Assembly: GCF_963584025.1 (NCBI RefSeq)
Contig: NW_026870261.1
Location: forward strand, 595,501-659,500
Origin: Labrus mixtus
Taxonomy: Eukaryota > Chordata > Actinopteri > Labriformes > Labridae
DNA length: 64,000 nt
Direction: 5' to 3'
The notes below the pieces were generated by a model. The model was not told the origin of the DNA. It did no database searches and saw nothing but the letters and a program-made list of their open reading frames with translations. The first letter of the stretch is position 1; each line of letters begins with the position of its first letter. A program made the translations under genes and the position numbers. This document shows positions 1 to 10,570 of this stretch, one piece after another.

Positions 1-129
1 TGTAACGTCTGGAGGTAAACAGACTGTAACGTCTGCAGCGGTTAAACAGACTGTAACGTCTGCAGCAAGTAAACAGACTGTAACGTCTGCAGCGGGTGAA
101 CAGACTGTAACGTCTGCAGCGGGTAAACA
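1..129 (+). repeat. Left-edge monomers before HOR-I
   Basis: The window opens inside a module marked by CTGGAGG, then CAGCGGTT, then CAGCAAGT and CAGCGGGTGAAC. The CTGGAGG and GGGTGAAC markers in this order match the module near 9.70-9.86 kb and its later copies, such as 13.93, 16.63 and 22.47 kb. It is therefore the tail of a module whose start lies outside the window. The CAAGT variant at about 66 is private to this copy among those I compared. Confidence 0.8.
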
Positions 130-170
130 GACTGTAATGTCTGCAGCAGGTAAACAGACTGTAACGTCTG

Positions 171-1035
171 CAGGTAAACAGACTGTAACGTCTGCAGCGG
201 TTAAACAGACTGTAACGTCTGCAGCAGGTAAACAGACTGTATCGTCTGCAGCAGGTAAACAGACTGTAACGTCTGCAGCGGGTAAACAGACAGTAACGTC
301 TGCAGCAGGTAAACAGACTGTAACTGTTCAGCAGGTAAACAGACTGTAACGTCTGCAGGTAAACAGACTGTAACGTCTGCAGCGGGTAAACAGACAGTAA
401 CGTCTGCAGCAGGTAAACAGACTGTAACATCTGCAGGTAAACAGACTGTAACGTCTGCAGGTAAACAGACTGTAACTTCTGCAGCGGGTAAACAGACTGT
501 AACGTCTGCAGCGGGTAAACAGACTGTAACGTCTGCAGCAGGTAAACAGACTGTAACGTCTGCAGCGGGTAAACAGACAGTAACGTCTGCAGCAGGTAAA
601 CAGACTGTAACGTCTGCAGCGGTTAAACAGACTGTAACGTCTGCAGCAGGTAAACAGACTGTATCGTCTGCAGCAGGTAAACAGACTGTAACGTCTGCAG
701 CGGGTAAACAGACAGTAACGTCTGCAGCAGGTAAACAGACTGTAACTGTTCAGCAGGTAAACAGACTGTAACGTCTGCAGGTAAACAGACTGTAACGTCT
801 GCAGCGGGTAAACAGACAGTAACGTCTGCAGCAGGTAAACAGACTGTAACATCTGCAGGTAAACAGACTGTAACGTCTGCAGGTAAACAGACTGTAACTT
901 CTGCAGCGGGTAAACAGACTGTAACGTCTGCAGCGGGTAAACAGACTGTAACGTCTGCAGCAGGTAAACAGACTGTAACGTCTGCAGCGGGTAAACAGAC
1001 AGTAACGTCTGCAGCAGGTAAACAGACTGTAACGT
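171..1035 (+). repeat. 422-bp tandem duplication nested in HOR-I
   Basis: Positions 171-592 match 593-1014 and slightly beyond at an offset of 422 bp, including the rare TATCG variant (240 and 662) and the 26-mer (322 and 744). The same pair appears in HOR-I copy 2 at 4793-5657 (TATCG at 4862 and 5284). The 422-bp duplication must therefore predate the 4.6-kb one. The units right after these four 26-mers carry CAGACTG rather than the usual CAGATTG. Confidence 0.88.
309..334 (+). repeat. 26-bp frame-shifting punctuation monomer (first of about 75)
   Basis: This monomer has CTGTTCAGCAG where the consensus has CGTCTGCAGCAG, a net loss of one base that also destroys the PstI site. It recurs through the window, for example near 744, 1620, 4945, 6294, 9463, 10014, 10624, 13687, 16990, 19805, 24421, 30269, 37377, 41857, 47256, 50133, 53627, 56684, 58906 and 61498. 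It shifts the only open forward frame, which then ends at a TAA one monomer later. The next monomer usually carries CAGATTG instead of CAGACTG, so the two form a linked pair. Close relatives are CTGCTCAG (2894, 7574), AAGTGTTCAG (near 2090, 6763, 15105, 17719, 23567, 26994, 31686, 34251, 35288) and ACTTTTCAG (61762, 62384). All but the ACTTTTCAG form look like descendants of one event spread by HOR amplification. Confidence 0.93.
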
Positions 1036-2491
1036 CTGCAGGTAAACAGACTGTAACTTCTGCAGCGGGTAAACAGACTGTAACGTCTGCAGTGGATAAA
1101 CAGACTGTAACGTCTGCAGGTAAACAGACTGTAACGTCTGCAGCAGGTAAACAGACTGTAAAGTCTGCAGCAGGTAAACAGGCTGTAACGTCTGCAGCAG
1201 GTAAGCAGACTGTAAGGTCTGCAGTTAAACAGACTGTAATGTCTGCAGGTAAACAGACTGTAACGTCTGCAGGTAAACAGACTGTAACGTCTGCAGCGGG
1301 TAAACAGACAGTAACGTCTGCAGCAGGTAAACAGACTGTAACGTCTGCAGGTAAACAGACTGTAACGTCTGCAGGTAAACAGACTGTAACGTCTGCAGCA
1401 GGTAAACACACTGTAACGTCTGCAGCAGGTAAACAGGCTGTAACGTCTGCAGCAGGTAAACAGACTGTAAGGTCTGCAGTTAAACAGACTGTAACGTCTG
1501 CAGGTAAACAGACTGTAACGTCTGCAGCAGGTAAACAGACTGTAACGTCTGCAGGTAAACAGACTGTAATGTCTGCAGGTAAACAGACTGTAATGTCTGC
1601 AACAGGTAAACAGACTGTAACTGTTCAGCAGGTAAACAGATTGTAACGTCTGCAGCGGGTAAACAGGCTGTAACGTCTGCAGCAGGTAAACAGACTGTAA
1701 CGTCTGCAGCAGGTAAACAGACTGTAACGTCTGCAGCAGGTAAACAGACTGTAACGCCTGCAGGTAAACAGACTGTAACGTCTGCAGTTAAACAGACTGT
1801 AACGTCTACAGGTAAACAGACTGTAACATCTGCAGCAGGTAAATAGACTGTAACGTCTGCAGCAGGTAAACAGACTGTAGCGTCTGCAGCAGGTAAACAG
1901 ACTGTAACGTCTGCAGCGGGTGAACAGACAGTAACGTCTGCAGCGGGTAAACAGACTGTAACGTCTGCAGCAGGTAAACAGACTGTAACGTCTGCAGGTA
2001 AACAGATTGTTACGTCTACAGGTAAACAGACTGTAACGTCTAGAGGTAAACAGACTTTAACGTCTGCAGCAGGTAAACAGACTGTAAGTGTTCAGCAGGT
2101 AAACAGACTGTAACGTCTGCAGGTAAACAGACTGTAACGTCTACAGGTAAACAGACTGTAACGTCTGCAGCAGGTAAATAGACTGCAACGTCTGCAGGTA
2201 AACAGACCGTAACGTCTGCAGCAGGAAAACAGGCTGTAACGTCTGCAGCAGGTAAACAGACTGTAACGTCTGCAGCGGGTGAACAGACAGTAACGTCTGC
2301 AGCGGGTAAACAGACTGTAACTTCTGCAGCGGTTAAACAGACTGTAACGTCTGCAGCAGGTAAACAGACTGTAACGTCTGCAGCAGGTAAACAGACTGTA
2401 ACGTCTGCAGCAGGTAAACAGACTGTAACGTCTGCATCGGGTAAACAGACTGTAACGTCTGCAGTGGGTAAACAGACTGTAACATCTGCAG

Positions 2492-2519
2492 GTAAACAGA
2501 CTTAAATCGTCTGTAGCAG
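2492..2519 (+). repeat. 28-bp frame-shifting monomer (first of ten)
   Basis: This monomer reads CAGACTTAAATCGTCTGTAGCAG after GTAAA, in pieces CAGACTTAAATCG and TCTGTAGCAG, one base longer than its 27-bp sister, which has CAGACTGAATCG (for example at 3851, 8526, 19592, 28866, 37160). The TTAAATCG form starts at 2502, 7175, 15567, 18186, 21415, 24841, 27460, 32150, 35756 and 42428. It is nearly always followed by a GTAAAAAG monomer, so the two define one linked module. The extra base creates a forward TAA. None is seen after 42.4 kb, where only the GAATCG sister occurs. It is a good HOR landmark. Confidence 0.92.
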
Positions 2520-5500
2520 GTAAAAAGACTGTAACGTCTGCAGGTAAACAGACTGTAACATCTGCAGCAGGTAAACAGACTGTAACGTCTGCAGCAGGTA
2601 AACAGACTGTAGCGTCTGCAGCAGGTAAACAGACTGTAACGTCTGCAGCGGGTGAACAGACAGTAACGTCTGCAGCGGGTAAACAGACTGTAACGTCTGC
2701 AGCAGGTAAACAGACTGTAACGTCTGCAGGTAAACAGACTGTAACGTCTGCAGCGGTTAAACAGACTGTAACGTCTGCAGCAGGTAAACAGACAGTAATG
2801 TCTGCAGCAGATAAACAGACTGTAACGTCTGCAGGTTAACAGACTGTAACGTCTGCAGCAGGTAAACAGACTGTAACGTCTGCAGCAGGTAAACAGACTG
2901 TAACTGCTCAGCAGGTAAACAGATTGTAACGTCTGCAGCGGGTAAACAGACTGTAACGTCTGCAGCGGGTAAACAGACTGTAACGTCTGCAGGTACACAG
3001 ACTGTAACGTCTGCAGGTAAACAGACTGTAACGTCTGCAGCAGTTAAACAGACTGTAACGTCTGCAGCAGGTAAACAGGCTGTAACGTCTGCAGCAGGTA
3101 AACTGACTGTAACGTCTGCAGTTAAACAGACTGTAATGTCTTCAGGTAAACAGACTGTAACGTCTGCAGCAGGTAAACAGACTGTAACGTCTGCAGCAGG
3201 TAAACAGACTGTAACGTCTGCAGGTAAACAGACTGTAACGTCTGCAGCAGGTAAACAGACTGTAACGTCTGCAGCAGGTAAACAGGCTGTAACGCCTGCA
3301 GCAGGTAAACAGACTGTAACGTCTGCAGTTAAACAGACTGTAACATCTGCAGGTAAACAGACTGTAACGTCCGCAGCAGGTAAACAGACTGTAACGTCTG
3401 CAGTTAAACAGACTGTAACGTCTGCAGGTAAACAGACTGTAACGTCTGCAGCAGTTAAACAGACTGTAACGTCTGCAGGTAAAAAGACTGTAACGTCTGC
3501 AGCGCGTAAACAGACTGTAACGTCTGCAGCAGGTAAACAGACTGTAACGTCTGCAGCAGGTAAACAGACTGTAACGTCTGCAGTTAAACAGAATTTAATG
3601 TCTTCAGGTAAACAGACTGTAAAGTCTGCAGGTAAAAAGACTGTAACGTCTGCAGCACGTAAACAGACTGTAACGTCTGCCGCAGGTAAACAGACTGTAA
3701 CGTCTGCAGCAGGTAAACAGACTGTAACGTCTGCAGGTAAACAGACTGTAACGTCTGCAGCAGGTAAACAGACTGTAACGTCTGCATCGGGTAAACAGAC
3801 TGTAACGTCTGCAGTGGGTAAACAGACTGTAACATCTGCAGGTAAACAGACTGAATCGTCTGTAGCAGGTAAACAGACTGGAACGTCTGCAGGTAAACAG
3901 ACTGTAACATCTGCAGCAGGTAAACAGACTGTAACGTCTTCAGGTAAACAGACTGTAACTTCTGAAGCGGATAAACAGACTGTAACGTCTGCAGCGGGTA
4001 AACAGACTGTAACGTCTGCAGGTAAACAGACTGTAACGTCTGCAGCAGGTAAACACACTGTAACGTCTGCAGCAGGTAAACAGGCTGTAACGTCTGCAGC
4101 AGGTAAACAGACTGTAAGGTCTGCAGTTAAACAGACTGTAATGTCTGCAGGTAAACAGACTGTAACATCTGCAGGTAAACAGACTGTAACGTCTGCAGCA
4201 GGTAAACAGACTGTAACGTCTGCAGTAGGTAAACAGACTGTAACGTCTGCAGAAGGTAAACAGACTGTAACGTCTGCAGGTAAACAGACTGTAACGTCTG
4301 CAGCGGTTAAACAGACTGTAACGTCTGCAGCAGGTAAACAGACTGTAAAGTCTGCAGCGGGTAAACAGACAGTAACGTCTGCAGCAGGTAAACAGACTGT
4401 AACGTCTGCAGGTAAACAGACTGTAACTTCTGAAGCGGGTAAACAGACTGTAACGTCTGCAGCGGATAAACAGACTGTAACGTCTGCAGGTAAACAGACT
4501 GTAACGTCTGCAGCAGGTAAACACACTGTAACGTCTGCAGCAGGTAAACAGGCTGTAACGTCTGCAGCAGGTAAACAGACTGTAAGGTCTGCAGTTAAAC
4601 AGACTGTAACGTCTGCAGGTAAACAGACTGTAACGTCTGCAGCAGGTAAACAGACTGTAACGTCTGCAGGTAAAAAGACTGTAACGTCTGCAGCAGATAA
4701 ACAGACTGTAACGTCTGCAGTTAAACAGACTGTAATGTCTGCAGGTAAACAGACTGTAATGTCTGCAACAGGTAAACAGACTGTAACGTCTGCAGGTAAA
4801 CAGACTGTAACGTCTGCAGCGGTTAAACAGACTGTAACGTCTGCAGCAGGTAAACAGACTGTATCGTCTGCAGCAGGTAAACAGACTGTAACGTCTGCAG
4901 CGGGTAAACAGACAGTAACGTCTGCAGCAGGTAAACAGACTGTAACTGTTCAGCAGGTAAACAGACTGTAACGTCTGCAGGTAAACAGACTGTAACGTCT
5001 GCAGCGGGTAAACAGACAGTAACGTCTGCAGCAGGTAAACAGACTGTAACATCTGCAGGTAAACAGACTGTAACGTCTGCAGGTAAACAGACTGTAACTT
5101 CTGCAGCGGGTAAACAGACTGTAACGTCTGCAGCGGGTAAACAGACTGTAACGTCTGCAGCAGGTAAACAGACTGTAACGTCTGCAGCGGGTAAACAGAC
5201 AGTAACGTCTGCAGCAGGTAAACAGACTGTAACGTCTGCAGCGGTTAAACAGACTGTAACGTCTGCAGCAGGTAAACAGACTGTATCGTCTGCAGCAGGT
5301 AAACAGACTGTAACGTCTGCAGCGGGTAAACAGACAGTAACGTCTGCAGCAGGTAAACAGACTGTAACTGTTCAGCAGGTAAACAGACTGTAACGTCTGC
5401 AGGTAAACAGACTGTAACGTCTGCAGCGGGTAAACAGACAGTAACGTCTGCAGCAGGTAAACAGACTGTAACATCTGCAGGTAAACAGACTGTAACGTCT

Positions 5501-7429
5501 GCAGGTAAACAGACTGTAACTTCTGCAGCGGGTAAACAGACTGTAACGTCTGCAGCGGGTAAACAGACTGTAACGTCTGCAGCAGGTAAACAGACTGTAA
5601 CGTCTGCAGCGGGTAAACAGACAGTAACGTCTGCAGCAGGTAAACAGACTGTAACGTCTGCAGGTAAACAGACTGTAACTTCTGCAGCGGGTAAACAGAC
5701 TGTAACGTCTGCAGTGGATAAACAGACTGTAACGTCTGCAGGTAAACAGACTGTAACGTCTGCAGCAGGTAAACAGACTGTAAAGTCTGCAGCAGGTAAA
5801 CAGGCTGTAACGTCTGCAGCAGGTAAGCAGACTGTAAGGTCTGCAGTTAAACAGACTGTAATGTCTGCAGGTAAACAGACTGTAACGTCTGCAGGTAAAC
5901 ATACTGTAACGTCTGCAGCGGGTAAACAGACAGTAACGTCTGCAGCAGGTAAACAGACTGTAACGTCTGCAGGTAAACAGACTGTAACGTCTGCAGGTAA
6001 ACAGACTGTAACGTCTGCAGCAGGTAAACACACTGTAACGTCTGCAGCAGGTAAACAGGCTGTAACGTCTGCAGCAGGTAAACAGACTGTAAGGTCTGCA
6101 GTTAAACAGACTGTAACGTCTGCAGGTAAACAGACTGTAACGTCTGCAGCAGGTAAACAGACTGTAACGTCTGCAGGTAAACAGACTGTAACGTCTGCAG
6201 CAGATAAACAGACTGTAACGTCTGCAGTTAAACAGACTGTAATGTCTGCAGGTAAACAGACTGTAATGTCTGCAACAGGTAAACAGACTGTAACTGTTCA
6301 GCAGGTAAACAGATTGTAACGTCTGCAGCGGGTAAACAGGCTGTAACGTCTGCAGCAGGTAAACAGACTGTAACGTCTGCAGCAGGTAAACAGACTGTAA
6401 CGTCTGCAGCAGGTAAACAGACTGTAACGCCTGCAGGTAAACAGACTGTAACGTCTGCAGTTAAACAGACTGTAACGTCTACAGGTAAACAGACTGTAAC
6501 ATCTGCAGCAGGTAAATAGACTGTAACGTCTGCAGCAGGTAAACAGACTGTAGCGTCTGCAGCAGGTAAACAGACTGTAACGTCTGCAGCGGGTGAACAG
6601 ACAGTAACGTCTGCAGCGGGTAAACAGACTGTAACGTCTGCAGCAGGTAAACAGACTGTAACGTCTGCAGGTAAACAGATTGTTACGTCTACAGGTAAAC
6701 AGACTGTAACGTCTAGAGGTAAACAGACTTTAACGTCTGCAGCAGGTAAACAGACTGTAAGTGTTCAGCAGGTAAACAGACTGTAACGTCTGCAGGTAAA
6801 CAGACTGTAACGTCTACAGGTAAACAGACTGTAACGTCTGCAGCAGGTAAATAGACTGCAACGTCTGCAGGTAAACAGACCGTAACGTCTGCAGCAGGAA
6901 AACAGGCTGTAACGTCTGCAGCAGGTAAACAGACTGTAACGTCTGCAGCGGGTGAACAGACAGTAACGTCTGCAGCGGGTAAACAGACTGTAACTTCTGC
7001 AGCGGTTAAACAGACTGTAACGTCTGCAGCAGGTAAACAGACTGTAACGTCTGCAGCAGGTAAACAGACTGTAACGTCTGCAGCAGGTAAACAGACTGTA
7101 ACGTCTGCATCGGGTAAACAGACTGTAACGTCTGCAGTGGGTAAACAGACTGTAACATCTGCAGGTAAACAGACTTAAATCGTCTGTAGCAGGTAAAAAG
7201 ACTGTAACGTCTGCAGGTAAACAGACTGTAACATCTGCAGCAGGTAAACAGACTGTAACGTCTGCAGCAGGTAAACAGACTGTAGCGTCTGCAGCAGGTA
7301 AACAGACTGTAACGTCTGCAGCGGGTGAACAGACAGTAACGTCTGCAGTGGGTAAACAGACTGTAACGTCTGCAGCAGGTAAACAGACTGTAACGTCTGC
7401 AGGTAAACAGACTGTAACGTCTGCAGCGG

Positions 7430-9202
7430 TTAAACAGACTGTAACGTCTGCAGCAGGTAAACAGACAGTAATGTCTGCAGCAGATAAACAGACTGTAACG
7501 TCTGCAGGTTAACAGACTGTAACGTCTGCAGCAGGTAAACAGACTGTAACGTCTGCAGCAGGTAAACAGACTGTAACTGCTCAGCAGGTAAACAGATTGT
7601 AACGTCTGCAGCGGGTAAACAGACTGTAACGTCTGCAGCGGGTAAACAGACTGTAACGTCTGCAGGTACACAGACTGTAACGTCTGCAGGTAAACAGACT
7701 GTAACGTCTGCAGCAGTTAAACAGACTGTAACGTCTGCAGCAGGTAAACAGGCTGTAACGTCTGCAGCAGGTAAACTGACTGTAACGTCTGCAGTTAAAC
7801 AGACTGTAATGTCTTCAGGTAAACAGACTGTAACGTCTGCAGCAGGTAAACAGACTGTAACGTCTGCAGCAGGTAAACAGACTGTAACGTCTGCAGGTAA
7901 ACAGACTGTAACGTCTGCAGCAGGTAAACAGACTGTAACGTCTGCAGCAGGTAAACAGGCTGTAACGCCTGCAGCAGGTAAACAGACTGTAACGTCTGCA
8001 GTTAAACAGACTGTAACGTCTGCAGGTAAACAGACTGTAACGTCCGCAGCAGGTAAACAGACTGTAACGTCTGCAGTTAAACAGACTGTAACGTCTGCAG
8101 GTAAACAGACTGTAACGTCTGCAGCAGTTAAACAGACTGTAACGTCTGCAGGTAAAAAGACTGTAACGTCTGCAGCGCGTAAACAGACTGTAACGTCTGC
8201 AGCAGGTAAACAGACTGTAACGTCTGCAGCAGGTAAACAGACTGTAACGTCTGCAGTTAAACAGAATTTAATGTCTTCAGGTAAACAGACTGTAAAGTCT
8301 GCAGGTAAAAAGACTGTAACGTCTGCAGCACGTAAACAGACTGTAACGTCTGCCGCAGGTAAACAGACTGTAACGTCTGCAGCAGGTAAACAGACTGTAA
8401 CGTCTGCAGGTAAACAGACTGTAACGTCTGCAGCAGGTAAACAGACTGTAACGTCTGCATCGGGTAAACAGACTGTAACGTCTGCAGTGGGTAAACAGAC
8501 TGTAACATCTGCAGGTAAACAGACTGAATCGTCTGTAGCAGGTAAACAGACTGGAACGTCTGCAGGTAAACAGACTGTAACATCTGCAGCAGGTAAACAG
8601 ACTGTAACTTCTGAAGCGGATAAACAGACTGTAACTTCTGAAGCGGATAAACAGACTGTAACGTCTGCAGCGGGTAAACAGACTGTAACGTCTGCAGGTA
8701 AACAGACTGTAACGTCTGCAGCAGGTAAACACACTGTAACGTCTGCAGCAGGTAAACAGGCTGTAACGTCTGCAGCAGGTAAACAGACTGTAAGGTCTGC
8801 AGTTAAACAGACTGTAATGTCTGCAGGTAAACAGACTGTAACATCTGCAGGTAAACAGACTGTAACGTCTGCAGCAGGTAAACAGACTGTAACGTCTGCA
8901 GCAGGTAAACAGACTGTAACGTCTGCAGCAGGTAAACAGACTGTAACGTCTGCAGGTAAACAGACTGTAACGTCTGCAGCAGGTAAACAGACTGTAACGT
9001 CTGCAGCAGGTAAACAGGCTGTAACGCCTGCAGCAGGTAAACAGACTGTAACGTCTGCAGCAGGTAAACAGACTGTAACGTCTGCAGGTAAACAGACTGT
9101 AACTTCTGAAGCGGGTAAACAGACTGTAACGTCTGCAGCGGATAAACAGACTGTAACGTCTGCAGGTAAACAGACTGTAACGTCTGCAGCAGGTAAACAC
9201 AC
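7430..9202 (-). other. Longest reverse open frame (590 codons), probably not a gene
   Basis: On the minus strand all three frames of the monomer are free of stops. They read Cys-Leu-Pro-Ala-Ala-Asp-Val-Thr-Val, Leu-Gln-Thr-Leu-Gln-Ser-Val-Tyr-Leu and Tyr-Ser-Leu-Phe-Thr-Cys-Cys-Arg-Arg repeats. The 26-mer therefore only switches the reading from one repeat peptide to another, and frames such as this one and 2757-4526 run through it. Three open overlapping frames at once indicate composition rather than selection for a protein. There is no start context, intron boundary or unique domain. Confidence 0.25.
8597..9075 (+). repeat. Conversion-like patches inside HOR-I copy 2
   Basis: Here copy 2 departs from copy 1 while the flanks stay aligned. 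At 8,600-8,640 a CTTCAGG monomer is replaced by a second CTTCTGAAGCGGAT monomer, giving a net +3 bp. At 8,880-9,060 the GTAGG/GAAGG/AAAGTC series of copy 1 (4,223-4,380) is replaced by a run that includes AAACAGGCTG followed by AACGCCTG. That run matches 7.86-8.00 kb in the same copy, or 3.19-3.33 kb in copy 1. Replacement without a change in overall register is the usual signature of gene conversion or a double exchange. An assembly chimera is the alternative. Confidence 0.75.
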
Positions 9203-9467
9203 TGTAACGTCTGCAGCAGGTAAACAGGCTGTAACGTCTGCAGCAGGTAAACAGACTGTAAGGTCTGCAGTTAAACAGACTGTAACGTCTGCAGGTAAAC
9301 AGACTGTAACGTCTGCAGCAGGTAAACAGACTGTAACGTCTGCAAGTAAAAAGACTGTAACGTCTGCAGCAGATAAACAGACTGTAACGTCTGCAGTTAA
9401 ACATACTGTAATGTCTGCAGGTAAACAGACTGTAATGTCTGCAACAGGTAAACAGACTGTAACTGTT

Positions 9468-10570
9468 CAGCAGGTAAACAGATTGTAACGTCTGCAGAGG
9501 GTAAACAGACTGTAACGTCTGCAGCAGGTAAACAGACTGTTACGTCTGCAGCGGGTAAACAGACAGTAACGTGTGCAGCAGGTAAACAGACTGTAACGTC
9601 TGCAGGTAAACAGACTGTAACGTCTGCAGTGGGTAAACAGACTGTAACGTCTGCAGTAGGTAAACAGACTGTAACGTCTGCAGCAGGTAAACAGACTGTA
9701 ACGTCTGGAGGTAAACAGACTGTAACGTCTGCAGCGGTTAAACAGACTGTAACGTCTGCAGCAGGTAAACAGACTGTAACGTCTGCAGCGGGTGAACAGA
9801 CTGTAACGTCTGCAGCGGGTAAACAGACTGTAATGTCTGCAGCAGGTAAACAGACTGTAACGTCTGCAGCGGTTAAACAGACTGTAACGTCTGCAGGTAA
9901 AAAGACTGTAACGTCTGCAGCAGATAAACAGACTGTAACGTCTGCAGTTAAACAGACTGTAATGTCTGCAGGTAAACAGACTGTAATGTCTGCAACAGGT
10001 AAACAGACTGTAACTGTTCAGCAGGTAAACAGATTGTAACGTCTGCAGCGGGTAAACAGACTGTAACGTCTGCAGCAGGTAAACAGACTGTTACGTCTGC
10101 AGCGGGTAAACAGACAGTAACGTGTGCAGCAGGTAAACAGACTGTAACGTCTGCAGGTAAACAGACTGTAACGTCTGCAGTGGGTAAACAGACTGTAACG
10201 TCTGCAGTAGGTAAACAGACTGTAACGTCTGCAGCAGGTAAACAGACTGTAACGTCTGGAGGTAAACAGACTGTAACGTCTGCAGCGGTTAAACAGACTG
10301 TAACGTCTGCAGCAGGTAAACAGACTGTAACGTCTGCAGCGGGTGAACAGACTGTAACGTCTGCAGCGGGTAAACAGACTGTAATGTCTGCAGCAGGTAA
10401 ACAGACTGTAACGTCTGCAGCGGTTAAAAAGACTGTAACGTCTGCAGCAGGTAAACAGACTGTAACGTCTGCAGCAGGTATACAGACTGTAACGTCTGCA
10501 GCGGGTAAACAGACAGTAATGTCTGCAGCAGGTAAACAGACTGTAACGTCTGCAGGTTAACAGACTGTAA
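9468..10570 (+). repeat. 551-bp tandem pair
   Basis: Positions 9468-9885 match 10019-10436 at +551 bp. The shared series is CAGATTG, TGTTACG, ACGTGTGCAG, CAGTGGG, CAGTAGG, CTGGAGG and GGGTGAAC. The last part of each copy differs: 9.89-10.02 has the GTAAAAAG/CAGAT/CAGTT series, while 10.44-10.57 has TATACAG and GGTTAAC. So one of the two was rearranged after duplication. The CAGAGGG at about 9496 is private. Confidence 0.85.

Larger units (their letters stand above)
130..4752 (+). repeat. HOR-I copy 1 (4,622 bp)
   Basis: Sequence here recurs at +4,622 bp up to about 1,553 and at +4,673 bp from there on. The step is a 51-bp gap (one 27-mer plus one 24-mer) missing from this copy and present at about 6178-6228 in copy 2. 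Paralogous modules such as 4673-4740 retain those two monomers, so the likely event is a deletion in this copy. Landmarks in order are TATCG (240, 662), the 26-mer (744, 1620), TCTAGA (2039), the 28-mer (2492), and the GAATCG monomer (3851). The last junction, near 4,752, falls inside a monomer, as expected for unequal exchange between homologous units. Confidence 0.9.
4753..9428 (+). repeat. HOR-I copy 2 (about 4,676 bp)
   Basis: This is a tandem copy of 130-4752 with only scattered substitutions over most of its length. Differences are the retained 51-bp pair at about 6178-6228, a private CATACTG at 5899, and replaced patches between about 8.60 and 9.08 kb. Landmarks reappear on schedule: TATCG at 4862 and 5284, TCTAGA at 6712, TTAAATCG at 7175. 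The low divergence from copy 1 suggests a fairly recent duplication or continued conversion between copies. Confidence 0.9.

Noticed and set aside
2039..2044. Regulatory palindrome (TCTAGA)
   Set aside because: It arises from one substitution in the CTGCAG region of a single monomer lineage and has been carried along by HOR copying. Nothing suggests regulation.
2757..4526. Cys-rich reverse-strand protein (589 codons)
   Set aside because: Two other overlapping reverse frames are equally open, the product changes repeat peptide at each frame-breaking monomer, and no domain, signal peptide or start context is visible.
3136..4971. Giant repeat protein (611 codons of Lys-Gln-Thr-Val-Thr-Ser-Ala-Gly type)
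   Set aside because: The frame is closed again and again by the 26-mer, there is no unique N- or C-terminal sequence, and the opposite strand is open in all three frames, which points to composition rather than coding.
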